Shown piece after piece: positions 20,231 through 27,329 of a stretch of 64,000 nt of DNA (its first letter is position 1; the number at the start of each line of letters is the position of its first letter). The notes under the pieces were generated by a model. The model saw nothing but the letters and a program-made list of their open reading frames with translations, searched no databases and was not told where the DNA came from. This DNA comes from a virus. Location: positions 62,001 through 126,000 of IMG/VR virus record IMGVR_UViG_3300044632_001003. One strand, given 5' to 3'. A program made the position numbers and the translations under genes.

Positions 20231-21150
20231 TTAATAGGGTCTTTCAATCCGTATTTTTCAAGAATGTCTTCAGAGATACACTGACTGTTTGCAGTTGTAG
20301 AAAGAGCATTATAACTCTTAATGATTCTTCTGGCAATCAAAACATCAGTATTTGGTCCAGAGATTCCTTCATACCAAACTTTTGGTTTGGACTTAGACAT
20401 TTCAAAGCAAACAAAATTCAGAACTTTTTCTCTCCTTCCGTTGATGACTTCACTTGCATTATCAAGAAATCTAATCAAGCAAGATAGTCCATACACGATA
20501 TCACCACGAACTTCACGTTTGCCTGAAACTTTATCAAAGTAGTCTTTTGCATAAGAAACTGCTCTCATAACGGTTACAAGTTCGTAATTCTTTACTGCTT
20601 GTCTCCACTGATATTCACCATTTAATTGATGTCCTTCAACATCACCAAGACTATCAACATAAACGCCACAGGCACTGAGATTGTCATTATATACAATTGC
20701 CTCTGGCAGACCAAACACATACCCTGCTCTCATTTTGTCAATGTGAGTGGGATTTTTACGTTTTGCATTTTGAGCGTGAAAGATTTCTGCTTCAATCTTT
20801 TCGCAGTCTTCATCACTTCTATTTTTGGTGTGTTCAAGCACCATACAAGGAACTTTATCAATACAACCACTCCACAGTGCCATAACTGCTTTGTGCTGCC
20901 CGTCAATCACGACGATTCTACCATCAGGACGAACGGCAACAATTAGTGGAACAAAATACCACTTGTTGAATTGACCATATGTATTAATATCACCACAAGA
21001 AAGGTCTCTTTGATAGCTTTCGGGAACTATTAACTTATAGACTTCTAGCTCTTTATACACTAGAAACTCGTTAATACTACCAGGACGAAACTTTTTTGCT
21101 TTCGATTTGAATTTATGTGCAAGCTGCACTAAAGGAACATAGTTCTTCAT
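20227..21150 (-). CDS. DGQHK (ParB/Srx-fold) protein
   Basis: 307 residues. The core YQRDLS (46-51) and VVIDGQHKAVMALWSG (81-96) fit the ParB/sulfiredoxin-like superfamily, which includes DGQHR proteins such as DndB and DpdB from DNA-modification systems. The C-terminal part is helical. It is the first gene of an operon with dam, promoted from 21212-21240. Possible roles are DNA binding or nicking, NTP hydrolysis (as in ParB), or regulation of modification. The motif is visible, the activity is inferred. Confidence 0.7.
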   Translation of the reverse strand: MKNYVPLVQLAHKFKSKAKKFRPGSINEFLVYKELEVYKLIVPESYQRDLSCGDINTYGQFNKWYFVPLIVAVRPDGRIVVIDGQHKAVMALWSGCIDKVPCMVLEHTKNRSDEDCEKIEAEIFHAQNAKRKNPTHIDKMRAGYVFGLPEAIVYNDNLSACGVYVDSLGDVEGHQLNGEYQWRQAVKNYELVTVMRAVSYAKDYFDKVSGKREVRGDIVYGLSCLIRFLDNASEVINGRREKVLNFVCFEMSKSKPKVWYEGISGPNTDVLIARRIIKSYNALSTTANSQCISEDILEKYGLKDPIK

Positions 21151-21211
21151 TTAAAGACTCCATAAAGGAAGGGATTCGTAGTTTTACGACAAATTGCGGT
21201 CAGTGATATTT

Positions 21212-21240
21212 AGTATAACATAAAAAAAGAGGGTTGTCAA
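21212..21240 (-). promoter_or_regulatory. Sigma70-type promoter (TTGACA-N17-TATACT)
   Basis: TTGACA at 21235-21240 and TATACT at 21212-21217 with an exact 17-base spacer. It drives the DGQHK-dam operon. The -35 box lies inside the terminator stem of the upstream gene. Confidence 0.75.
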
Positions 21241-21246
21241 CCCTCT
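21221..21246 (-). terminator. Intrinsic terminator overlapping a promoter
   Basis: On the minus strand AGAGGGTT-GAC-AACCCTCT followed by seven T: perfect 8-base stem and U-tract, directly after the gene ending at 21252. The clearest rho-independent terminator in the window. Confidence 0.85.
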
Positions 21247-21251
21247 AATAT

Positions 21252-21464
21252 TCAATCATCATAAACTCTACATTCCAATGCATCAGGATGTAGTTCGCAA
21301 TAGAGTTCCAATGCTGTAGGATCGTGTGAGTCTTCTGGATGATGTTCTTTATAAACTTTAAGTGCTTCTAATTCTTCTTCTGTGTGTCTTCTGGACTGCG
21401 GAGAAATTGTTGGGTCATTCAAAAGATCCACATCCTTTTGAATGTGTTGGTCGATGTTATCCAT
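21252..21464 (-). CDS. 70-residue acidic protein
   Basis: ATG at 21464 is preferred because an ATAAATA box lies 21 bases upstream; an upstream GTG at 21503 would add 13 residues and overlap the preceding gene. The sequence DNIDQHIQKDVDLLNDP...RRHTEEELEALKVY is helical and acidic. Followed by a strong terminator. Unknown function. Confidence 0.6.
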   Translation of the reverse strand: MDNIDQHIQKDVDLLNDPTISPQSRRHTEEELEALKVYKEHHPEDSHDPTALELYCELHPDALECRVYDD

Positions 21465-21484
21465 AGTTTTGTAGCGTGATGATA

Positions 21485-21491
21485 TATTTAT
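21485..21491 (-). promoter_or_regulatory. Late promoter box ATAAATA
   Basis: Minus-strand AAATAAATATATC, 21 bases before ATG at 21464. Confidence 0.4.
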
Positions 21492-21495
21492 TTTA

Positions 21496-21702
21496 TCATT
21501 CACTTAAAGTAGAACCTCTCCAATTCTTAGGAGCAGGAGGGTCACATTTTCCTTCAAGCGAACGAACCATAAGTTCGGTGAATTTTTCCATCTTTTCTGC
21601 AGAAACTGTTTGCGGAGCATAGGTAATTGCATCTTTTAGTGCAACAAGTTCGTCCCATTCTTCTTTTGTAAGAACTTCGGTTCCAGTTTTTGCGAGAGTC
21701 AT
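21496..21702 (-). CDS. 68-residue protein
   Basis: MTLAKTGTEVLTKEEWDELVALKDAITYAPQTVS reads as helical with conserved-type spacing, then a basic-proline C-terminus. Isolated by 84 bases from the upstream gene. Unknown function. Confidence 0.6.
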   Translation of the reverse strand: MTLAKTGTEVLTKEEWDELVALKDAITYAPQTVSAEKMEKFTELMVRSLEGKCDPPAPKNWRGSTLSE

Positions 21703-21786
21703 AAGTTTCTTGCGATGTTACTCAATATTAGCATTTCAATACATTACTATCTAGAAACTTAATGTTTTCTTCGGGATCGGGTTACA

Positions 21787-22137
21787 TTACTTAATGAAAT
21801 CGTCAAGAGCGTCAAGGTCAGACTTGAGTTCTTTTTCTCTTTTTTGGTCGTGATAATAAGACCACAGAGCATTATGAACGTCCATAAGTTCAGACACCCA
21901 GAAACCAGCAGGATAAACACCCAGAGAATCTTGGAGACCACGATGACTAGTTCCTTCACTTTCTGCTTTACACATAATATAGCAGATAGCTTGGAGCATA
22001 TCAATCTTGTCAGACTCAGAAAGCATAAAATACTTTCCTACTGCACGTTGCTTTGCTTCTTCAGTTTCTTTCTGAAGTTTTTTGTAGGCGTCTGAATCCC
22101 ACCATTCTTGCATCCAATTTTTCTTTTCTTCAGTCAT
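21787..22137 (-). CDS. 116-residue helical protein
   Basis: ATG at 22137 (frame extends a little further up). N-terminal helix rich in Lys and Glu; the middle has DKIDMLQAICYIMCKAESEGTSH and WVSELMDVHNALWSYYHDQ. A conserved-looking cyanophage protein, unknown function. Overlaps its neighbour by 8 bases. Confidence 0.6.
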   Translation of the reverse strand: MTEEKKNWMQEWWDSDAYKKLQKETEEAKQRAVGKYFMLSESDKIDMLQAICYIMCKAESEGTSHRGLQDSLGVYPAGFWVSELMDVHNALWSYYHDQKREKELKSDLDALDDFIK

Positions 22138-22360
22138 CTTTCCCAAAAATAGTTCCAAAAAAACCAGAGTCTCCTGGTTTGCGGTTTTCTAGTTTATCTA
22201 GGAGACTATCAGTTGTTTGCAGTGACTCAATGCGAGAAATCATATCTGCAATTACAGTACAAACCATAGGACGTTCTTGACGTGCAGCGTATGCTAGAGC
22301 ATTACGCAGTGCTCCTTCTGCTTCCTTTAGGGATTCTTCAACTGATTGTGATAATGCCAT
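22130..22360 (-). CDS. 76-residue helical protein
   Basis: ATG at 22360. SVEESLKEAEGALRNALAYAARQERP...CTVIADMISRIESL looks like a two-helix protein with a flexible GFFGTIFGKDD tail. Starts one base inside the upstream stop. Unknown function. Confidence 0.65.
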   Translation of the reverse strand: MALSQSVEESLKEAEGALRNALAYAARQERPMVCTVIADMISRIESLQTTDSLLDKLENRKPGDSGFFGTIFGKDD

Positions 22361-22611
22361 TACTTAACCTCACTTTTAAATAAATTATGATAATAAAGAA
22401 TATCTGGATTCTCTAAATCTTTACAACGGGGATAATAGATGCCGTCTTTATAACAACCATCTTTTGGATCTTGTTTATCGTATTTTAACACATAATTGGG
22501 TGGTTGTCTAAAGTTACATAAGTCACCTTGTTTTTCCATAAAATTAGAAAAACACAATCCCCCTATAATCGGAGCAATTGCTTTTAGTTGCCATAACCAA
22601 AGTTCTGCCAT
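22360..22611 (-). CDS. 83-residue protein with hydrophobic N-terminus
   Basis: The N-terminal LWLWQLKAIAPIIGGLCFSNF could be a membrane anchor or lipoprotein-like signal (LCF); the rest is polar with three more cysteines (CNFRQ, CYKDG, RCKDL). Coupled to both neighbours. Unknown function. Confidence 0.6.
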   Translation of the reverse strand: MAELWLWQLKAIAPIIGGLCFSNFMEKQGDLCNFRQPPNYVLKYDKQDPKDGCYKDGIYYPRCKDLENPDILYYHNLFKSEVK

Positions 22612-23312
22612 TACTCCTTAATCCAGAAACCATCAGCAGTCATAGTCCATCCAGAAGCAACCATTTCATCATAAGTCATTGGTACTTTTTTAATAAGATA
22701 AGAACCATCACCTTGATCCACCCATTCTACTTGATCACCTTCTTTCAGATTTGCTGCTTCTAGCAAATCATCAGGAAATGATACGCAGTATATATATTCA
22801 TCAGTATCTTCATCTCTGACTTCTTCAACTGGAAGAACCCACTTTTTTACTTTATCTTCTTTTGCACCTGGAGTCCATTCATATCCACCTTCTTTACGAA
22901 TTTCCTCTATTTCTTTTTGAAGACTTGTATTTGATTTTTTATGTTCTTCTGGATAATAGTTCTCTTCCCAGAAATCATTCCAAGATTTTTGACACTCTGG
23001 TGATGGGTCATCTTTATCACAACTCAGAGGTTCTTTATTATTTACAATGGCATACTCTAGGTCACTATGACCCCAAGGACGCATACCATCATCCACACTT
23101 TCATCCTTCACTGGACGATGACCACTCAACAGTTCTAGAAGACCATAAGCACGACTAGCATGATCTTTGTAATAGTAATAATCTTCACGAACTGCTTCAC
23201 GAATCGCAGAATAAATTTCGTGAGGTGATGCTTCTCCAGAACTTAAAGCATCATGCACCCACTCTTGAAGTTTTTCAAGAGAATACTTTTTGTAATCAAG
23301 ATTGGAAGTCAT
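22611..23312 (-). CDS. 233-residue protein with C-terminal AbrB/SpoVT-like domain
   Basis: The N-terminal two thirds is acidic and helical. Near residues 172-207, VSFPDDLLEAANLKEGDQVEW then GSYLIKKV fits the swapped-hairpin AbrB/MazE DNA-binding fold, followed by TYDEMVASGWTMTADG. The domain is commonly found in antitoxins and transition regulators; here it could be a DNA-binding regulator. The large non-homologous N-terminal part is unusual for that family. Confidence 0.6.
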   Translation of the reverse strand: MTSNLDYKKYSLEKLQEWVHDALSSGEASPHEIYSAIREAVREDYYYYKDHASRAYGLLELLSGHRPVKDESVDDGMRPWGHSDLEYAIVNNKEPLSCDKDDPSPECQKSWNDFWEENYYPEEHKKSNTSLQKEIEEIRKEGGYEWTPGAKEDKVKKWVLPVEEVRDEDTDEYIYCVSFPDDLLEAANLKEGDQVEWVDQGDGSYLIKKVPMTYDEMVASGWTMTADGFWIKE

Positions 23313-23463
23313 TGAGGAAATCTTGGATCGCTTGCTCCATAATAACCTGAATTTCAGCAGAAGTCAAGCCATTCAACCACTTCCAATTTGGGTCTTCTTT
23401 GTCCCAATCCATTGAGAATGACCCATCTTCATTTTGTGTTATCTTAAGGCTATCAGCACTCAT
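23296..23463 (-). CDS. 55-residue protein
   Basis: ATG at 23463. MSADSLKITQNEDGSFSMDWDKEDPNWKWLNGLTSAEIQVIME has the small beta hairpin plus helix of many cyanophage conserved proteins (W..LNGLT..EI). Overlaps the following gene by 17 bases. Confidence 0.65.
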   Translation of the reverse strand: MSADSLKITQNEDGSFSMDWDKEDPNWKWLNGLTSAEIQVIMEQAIQDFLNDFQS

Positions 23464-23638
23464 CACAGTCAGTTTCCTTATGCTTTTTACGAATTTTTTT
23501 AAGTTGCTTAAGTTCTTCCTTAATCATTTTATATGCTTCTTCACTTCCAATTTTATCACCAATTTCAAGGGCAACAATAATATCTACTCGGGTTCCAAAG
23601 TGTGCGAGTGCTTTTTCAAAACAATCTAAATCATACAT
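23453..23638 (-). CDS. 61-residue protein
   Basis: ATG at 23638 overlaps the upstream stop by 8 bases. The protein MYDLDCFEKALAHFGTRVDIIVALEIGDKIGSEEAYKMIKEEL ends in a very basic helix KKIRKKHKETDCDEC. Unknown function. Confidence 0.6.
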   Translation of the reverse strand: MYDLDCFEKALAHFGTRVDIIVALEIGDKIGSEEAYKMIKEELKQLKKIRKKHKETDCDEC

Positions 23639-23876
23639 CGTAATTAATCCCACAACGTTCGGCAATAATATCTATACGGGCATCCAAGGAGTTTTCCATA
23701 CGATAAAGTTCGTTAGTTGTTTCTACATTTTCTTCCTCAAGACGTTTTACATCGAGAATCAGAGCATTATATTTCTCTTCCAACTCAACTAACCTATCAT
23801 AAAGGTCAAAATCCTCAAAAAATTCTTGTTTTACGGAAGGAGAAAAAAACCAATCAATAAATTTTCTAATTATCAT
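23631..23876 (-). CDS. Coiled-coil protein, 81 residues
   Basis: A basic/hydrophobic N-terminus (IIRKFIDWFFSP) followed by a long heptad-rich helix (LYDRLVELEEKYNALILDVKRLEEE), likely dimeric. Starts inside the overlap with the upstream gene. Unknown function. Confidence 0.65.
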   Translation of the reverse strand: MIIRKFIDWFFSPSVKQEFFEDFDLYDRLVELEEKYNALILDVKRLEEENVETTNELYRMENSLDARIDIIAERCGINYDV

Positions 23877-24037
23877 GATACACCTATAGATTTTAAATAA
23901 TTACTAAATGCTTTATATCTTTGCCAATGTGGCTGACCAGGAACTTTTAGTTGATGGCAGATTTCACAATAACAGAGCCAATCATACCAAGGAGTTGTAG
24001 GATCTAATACGTGATAAGGATAATCAGAGTTTTCCAC
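23873..24037 (-). CDS. 54-residue protein with GTG start
   Basis: GTG at 24037; the stop overlaps the next ATG in an ATGA arrangement, which supports it. DPTTPWYDWLCYCEICHQLKVPGQPHWQRYKAF holds a Cys-x-Cys-x2-Cys-His cluster that could bind a metal. Unknown function. Confidence 0.55.
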   Translation of the reverse strand: MENSDYPYHVLDPTTPWYDWLCYCEICHQLKVPGQPHWQRYKAFSNYLKSIGVS

Positions 24038-24230
24038 CTACTTCGCCTTCATAAGTTCTGGACGTAGAGAAACCTTCCTGCCGTCCTTTAAGAATAAAAC
24101 GGGTCGCTGATATACATTGGTCTTCAGTAAGAGATGTGACCAATCCTTTACCATCTTTGTCGGTAGAATCCCAGAGTCCATATCGTTTTTGTTCAATGTA
24201 GAAGGCATCATCAATTAGTTTCTTTTCCAT
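24024..24230 (-). CDS. 68-residue protein
   Basis: EKKLIDDAFYIEQKRYGLWDSTDKDGKGLVTSLTEDQCISATRFIL is a conserved-style small cyanophage protein, of helix then beta-turn type. Overlaps both neighbours. Unknown function. Confidence 0.65.
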   Translation of the reverse strand: MEKKLIDDAFYIEQKRYGLWDSTDKDGKGLVTSLTEDQCISATRFILKGRQEGFSTSRTYEGEVGGKL

Positions 24231-24366
24231 TCTTCAACTCAGGATGGGGGGCATAAAGAGGACCATCATAGTCCTTATGAACTTCTTTAAGTGCTTGAAT
24301 CACTTCTGGAGTTTCTTCCCAACTCCATTCGTTTCCATTTTTGTCAGTGAAAGTGCGTGTTGTCAT
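24211..24366 (-). CDS. 51-residue protein
   Basis: ATG at 24366 overlaps the dehydratase stop (ATGA). TTRTFTDKNGNEWSWEETPEVIQALKEVH then LYAPHPELKNG is compatible with a small soluble protein. Unknown function. Confidence 0.6.
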   Translation of the reverse strand: MTTRTFTDKNGNEWSWEETPEVIQALKEVHKDYDGPLYAPHPELKNGKETN

Positions 24367-25391
24367 AGTGTAATCCAACGTTGGTTTTTAAGAGTCCATT
24401 GAGTTACCTCTGCAATTCTTTCTTTTACAGATTTTGCAGGAACCCATCCAAGATTTTTCATTTTATCACCATCCAAAGCATAACGCAAGTCATGCCCAGG
24501 GCGTGAAGAATGGAAGTCAATTAATTCGTAGTTTAATTCTTTTCCTTGGGCTTCGGCAATGATTTGTGCCAACTCCAGGTTGTTGAGTTCTTCCGCTCCA
24601 ACAATGTTAAACTTAGGGCATTTAGCACCACCCCAAGTAGGTTCGAACTTACCCTCATAATTTAAAAGAAATAGAATTGCAGAGGAGACATCTTCTGCAT
24701 GTATGTAGTGACGAGACCCAGGAATTGTGCAGGTTTTGTCACTATGAATTGTTACTGTTTCTCCATCCCTAATCTTCTTAATGCACATTGGAATGTATTT
24801 CTCTGGGTGCTGACGCTCACCAAACACATTCATTGTGTGAGTAATGTAAATGGGAAGACCATAGGTGTTCTCATATGCTACGGCAAGTTCTTCGCCACCT
24901 GCTTTTGATGCACTATAAGGATTGGTTGAATTGTATCGGTCATTCTCTTTATATTTGATTCCATCTGGAGCAGGACCAAATACTTCATCTGTGCTGAAAT
25001 ACACAAACCTTTCAAGGTTACCCTTTTGTGCTCGCGCAAACTCTAGAATGTTACAAGTTCCAACTACATTATCAAGGACAAACTCCATAGGATACTCGAT
25101 ACTACGATCGACATGAGACCCAGCAGCAAGATGGAGAATGTAATCAACAGAGCCAATTTCACTACGAACAAGAGGATTAAGTTCTGCCTTCAAATCATGA
25201 TGAACAACTTTCACACGTGTGCGAGTTTCAGCGTCAAAAGAAAGCATCAAGTCATGAAGACGATTTAAGTTTCCACTATAATCCAGTCTATCAAGGGTGA
25301 CAACTTCCCAATTAGTTTCTCTAAGAATTTGCCCAATCATATGATGGGCAATGAACCCTGCACCACCAGTAATAAGAACTCTTTTAGTCAT
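24363..25391 (-). CDS. dTDP-glucose 4,6-dehydratase-like NAD-dependent sugar-nucleotide enzyme
   Basis: About 342 residues from ATG at 25391. The Rossmann GGAGFIAHHM (about 9-18), YFSTDEVFGP, and the catalytic YSASK (Tyr and Lys near 158-162) with NVFGERQHPEKYIP identify the extended SDR family closest to RmlB. RmlB converts dTDP-glucose to the 4-keto-6-deoxy sugar. A WxcM-like cupin gene lies just upstream at 25.6-26.1 kb, so the two may make or alter a nucleotide sugar, perhaps to change host surface polysaccharide or a virion glycan. Confidence 0.85.
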   Translation of the reverse strand: MTKRVLITGGAGFIAHHMIGQILRETNWEVVTLDRLDYSGNLNRLHDLMLSFDAETRTRVKVVHHDLKAELNPLVRSEIGSVDYILHLAAGSHVDRSIEYPMEFVLDNVVGTCNILEFARAQKGNLERFVYFSTDEVFGPAPDGIKYKENDRYNSTNPYSASKAGGEELAVAYENTYGLPIYITHTMNVFGERQHPEKYIPMCIKKIRDGETVTIHSDKTCTIPGSRHYIHAEDVSSAILFLLNYEGKFEPTWGGAKCPKFNIVGAEELNNLELAQIIAEAQGKELNYELIDFHSSRPGHDLRYALDGDKMKNLGWVPAKSVKERIAEVTQWTLKNQRWITL

Positions 25392-25393
25392 AA

Positions 25394-25567
25394 TCACTCT
25401 TCAAATTTGTAACTTAATTTAATGTCTTTCTTTTTCAGTTTGTAGCGATCAATGTGCTTTTGTCGATGACTCTCAGACTCAAAATAGCACTTGCGAGTTT
25501 CATTCCCGTCTTTATACACCAACTTCCAAGGAAATTGATCAAAAGGAAATTCTTCAGCGTAATCCAT
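25394..25567 (-). CDS. 57-residue basic protein
   Basis: ATG at 25567, 23 bases after a TATACT box. MDYAEEFPFDQFPWKLVYKDGNETRKCYFES...HRQKHIDRYKLKKKD. Ends within the start of the dehydratase gene, so likely cotranscribed with it. A similar YKLVFEDGKES pattern occurs in the protein at 26287. Unknown function. Confidence 0.6.
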   Translation of the reverse strand: MDYAEEFPFDQFPWKLVYKDGNETRKCYFESESHRQKHIDRYKLKKKDIKLSYKFEE

Positions 25568-25590
25568 CAGGTAGGTTGCTCAACATAATC

Positions 25591-25619
25591 AGTATAAGGC
25601 AGACTTCACTAGAAGTCAA
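25591..25619 (-). promoter_or_regulatory. Sigma70-type promoter (TTGACT-N17-TATACT)
   Basis: TTGACT at 25614-25619, 17-base spacer, TATACT at 25591-25596, just before the small gene and the dehydratase gene. Confidence 0.7.
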
Positions 25620-25622
25620 GAG

Positions 25623-26096
25623 TCATTCACCAAGTGTATGAATGACTGGTTTTTCGTGGGCAAGAATGTGATAAAGGTCGGGGTTCTTTGCTGCTGATAC
25701 AGGAACAAATTCGGTCTCAGGGTGAAACTCGTCATCACGGATTGCTTGGTTGATGACGATAGACCCATCAGCACCTGAATATGAACGATGGAAGGTCATC
25801 TTAGGAATCACAAGAGCACCAGAAGAACGATTGAGATGAACGATATGGTATGGATATCTCCACTCAGGATTCACCAGTTCAAATGTGCGAAGACCAGACA
25901 GAACACGATTGTGATCTATCTGATGATAGTGAATATAAAATTGTTTTGCTCCCACAATATCATCGGGTGGAGAGATTGCAGGCCCAGTGTGACACACAAG
26001 GTCTTGTGCGTTAGAACCATCTACAGAGATATCGTAGAAGACAACTGCTTCAGTCTCACGGAATACTCTGTGTTTCTTAAAAGTTACTTCGCTCAT
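25623..26096 (-). CDS. Cupin protein (WxcM/FdtA-like)
   Basis: 157 residues. The cupin signature is FYIHYHQIDHNRVLSGLRTFE and the second block is GALVIPKMTFHRSYSGADGS, as in sugar 3,4-ketoisomerases and FdtA-like WxcM domains. With the RmlB-like dehydratase next to it, a role in nucleotide-sugar isomerisation is the most economical reading, though cupins are diverse. Ends just beyond the promoter of the dehydratase gene. Confidence 0.65.
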   Translation of the reverse strand: MSEVTFKKHRVFRETEAVVFYDISVDGSNAQDLVCHTGPAISPPDDIVGAKQFYIHYHQIDHNRVLSGLRTFELVNPEWRYPYHIVHLNRSSGALVIPKMTFHRSYSGADGSIVINQAIRDDEFHPETEFVPVSAAKNPDLYHILAHEKPVIHTLGE

Positions 26097-26290
26097 TAGT
26101 CGTAGGTGTTTTGCTCCTGATTCAATCTATCTATGTGATGATAAATGGTTGCTTGTGAATATTGAAATTCCTTAAACCTTTGTGGTTTATTCTTTTGCAT
26201 CTTAGTAAGCATGTTGATCCATTGATAGCGATTATCAACCACCCAACCATAACGACGCTCATCGTGCATCAAATCAAAAATAGAAATCAT
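26096..26290 (-). CDS. 64-residue protein
   Basis: MISIFDLMHDERRYGWVVDNRYQWINMLTKMQKNKPQRFKE reads as a basic helical protein. Overlaps the cupin gene by one base. Unknown function. Confidence 0.6.
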   Translation of the reverse strand: MISIFDLMHDERRYGWVVDNRYQWINMLTKMQKNKPQRFKEFQYSQATIYHHIDRLNQEQNTYD

Positions 26291-26484
26291 TTGAACCCCT
26301 TGCTTTTCTTTTTATCTAATACTTCAATGTGACTTAAAAAGTTTCCACCACGTTGAAACCAGAAGACTTGAACGTCTTCATAGTTATCAAACACAGACTC
26401 TTTACCATCTTCAAACACTAACTTATAATCGTGACGAATGTAAGGTTCATCCGATGTTTGTTTGAATACTTTAAGTTCGGTCAT
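26287..26484 (-). CDS. 65-residue protein
   Basis: TELKVFKQTSDEPYIRHDYKLVFEDGKESVFDNYEDVQVFWFQR suggests a small beta fold; the YKLVFEDGKES segment resembles the protein at 25394. Coupled to neighbours by 4-base and 14-base overlaps. Confidence 0.6.
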   Translation of the reverse strand: MTELKVFKQTSDEPYIRHDYKLVFEDGKESVFDNYEDVQVFWFQRGGNFLSHIEVLDKKKSKGFK

Positions 26485-26641
26485 TTTTCATAATAATCAA
26501 TTTACCAGCAAGCATTCCATAAAACAATTCACACATCTTGTCTTCACAAGACTTCATCTTTTCTTTGGAGAGAACAATGAGAGCGTTGAGTTCTTCTTCG
26601 TTTAAGTTCCAATCGGTTAGGTTGTGTTCGGTGACTTTCAT
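26471..26641 (-). CDS. 56-residue helical protein
   Basis: ATG at 26641 lies just after the upstream stop; the longer frame is out of place. MKVTEHNLTDWNLNEEELNALIVLSKEKMKSCEDKMCEL has helical periodicity. Unknown function. Confidence 0.6.
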   Translation of the reverse strand: MKVTEHNLTDWNLNEEELNALIVLSKEKMKSCEDKMCELFYGMLAGKLIIMKNDRT

Positions 26642-26642
26642 T

Positions 26643-26864
26643 TTACAATAAATTAGGGCATTTAGTAGCAACAATAGATAAAGCGGTAACTTCAATCATA
26701 GAAGATTGATTAATAACTCTTCGCACATTTGACCCACCAAACTTATCATTTGCTTTGGAATATGAAAGTAAAACGGAACGTAGTGAATCTATGCCTTTCA
26801 TACGATAAGTACAAAAGTCAGCGGCAACAAAGTTTAGAAGTCCTATTAAAGTCAGTTCAGCCAT
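26643..26864 (-). CDS. 73-residue protein with hydrophobic segments
   Basis: AELTLIGLLNFVAADFCTYRMKG and a C-terminal MIEVTALSIVATKCPNLL; could be peripheral to a membrane. Unknown function. Confidence 0.55.
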   Translation of the reverse strand: MAELTLIGLLNFVAADFCTYRMKGIDSLRSVLLSYSKANDKFGGSNVRRVINQSSMIEVTALSIVATKCPNLL

Positions 26865-26879
26865 AGCATAAAGATTTGG

Positions 26880-27047
26880 TTATTCTGAGTCAAATTTATT
26901 CCACTTTGCTATTCTAAGGCACATCAGCAAAGTTTGATGTTCGCGGTCATACAATTCCCAATCTTGTTTGAGTTTTGCAGCATATCGACGACGATATGCA
27001 CAGCACCAGACATTATAGAATATCCTATCTTTTTCAGTTAAAGACAT
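26880..27047 (-). CDS. 55-residue basic protein
   Basis: ATG at 27047. MSLTEKDRIFYNVWCCAYRRRYAAKLKQDWELYDREHQT is a highly charged helix with a cysteine pair. Overlaps the upstream gene by 10 bases. Confidence 0.6.
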   Translation of the reverse strand: MSLTEKDRIFYNVWCCAYRRRYAAKLKQDWELYDREHQTLLMCLRIAKWNKFDSE

Positions 27048-27217
27048 ATCTGTTCCCCATACACCCAACCAGCATCGGTTTTAATAAGTTCCCAATAAGA
27101 ATCCCCATCAAGTCTCCTAAAGAGATAACGTGTTCCATCCTCACGCTCACACATAAAGTCACACTTGTGCGGAGAATACAAACGAACCTCAAGTACTTTG
27201 TCGTTTTTGTTGAGCAT
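27038..27217 (-). CDS. 59-residue protein
   Basis: ATG at 27217. LNKNDKVLEVRLYSPHKCDFMCEREDGTRYLFRRLDG has beta-strand periodicity and two cysteines. Unknown function. Confidence 0.6.
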   Translation of the reverse strand: MLNKNDKVLEVRLYSPHKCDFMCEREDGTRYLFRRLDGDSYWELIKTDAGWVYGEQICL

Positions 27218-27329
27218 AGGTAATTACATACTTTTTGTGTTCGGTATGAAGGTCGGAACAAATATAGTGTTCCAACTTTCCACCAAGTTCTTCTGCGATT
27301 TTTTCTAATTGCTTTTCAATTTCAGTCAT
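27189..27329 (-). CDS. 46-residue protein
   Basis: ATG at 27329. TEIEKQLEKIAEELGGKLEHYICSDLHTEHKKYV. A helical start like the TEIEK... start of the protein at 28692. Overlaps both neighbours. Confidence 0.5.
   Translation of the reverse strand: MTEIEKQLEKIAEELGGKLEHYICSDLHTEHKKYVITYAQQKRQST

Noticed and set aside
23873-24037. Pseudogene
   Set aside because: The GTG-started frame is intact with an ATGA overlap, so a small real gene is more likely than a remnant.
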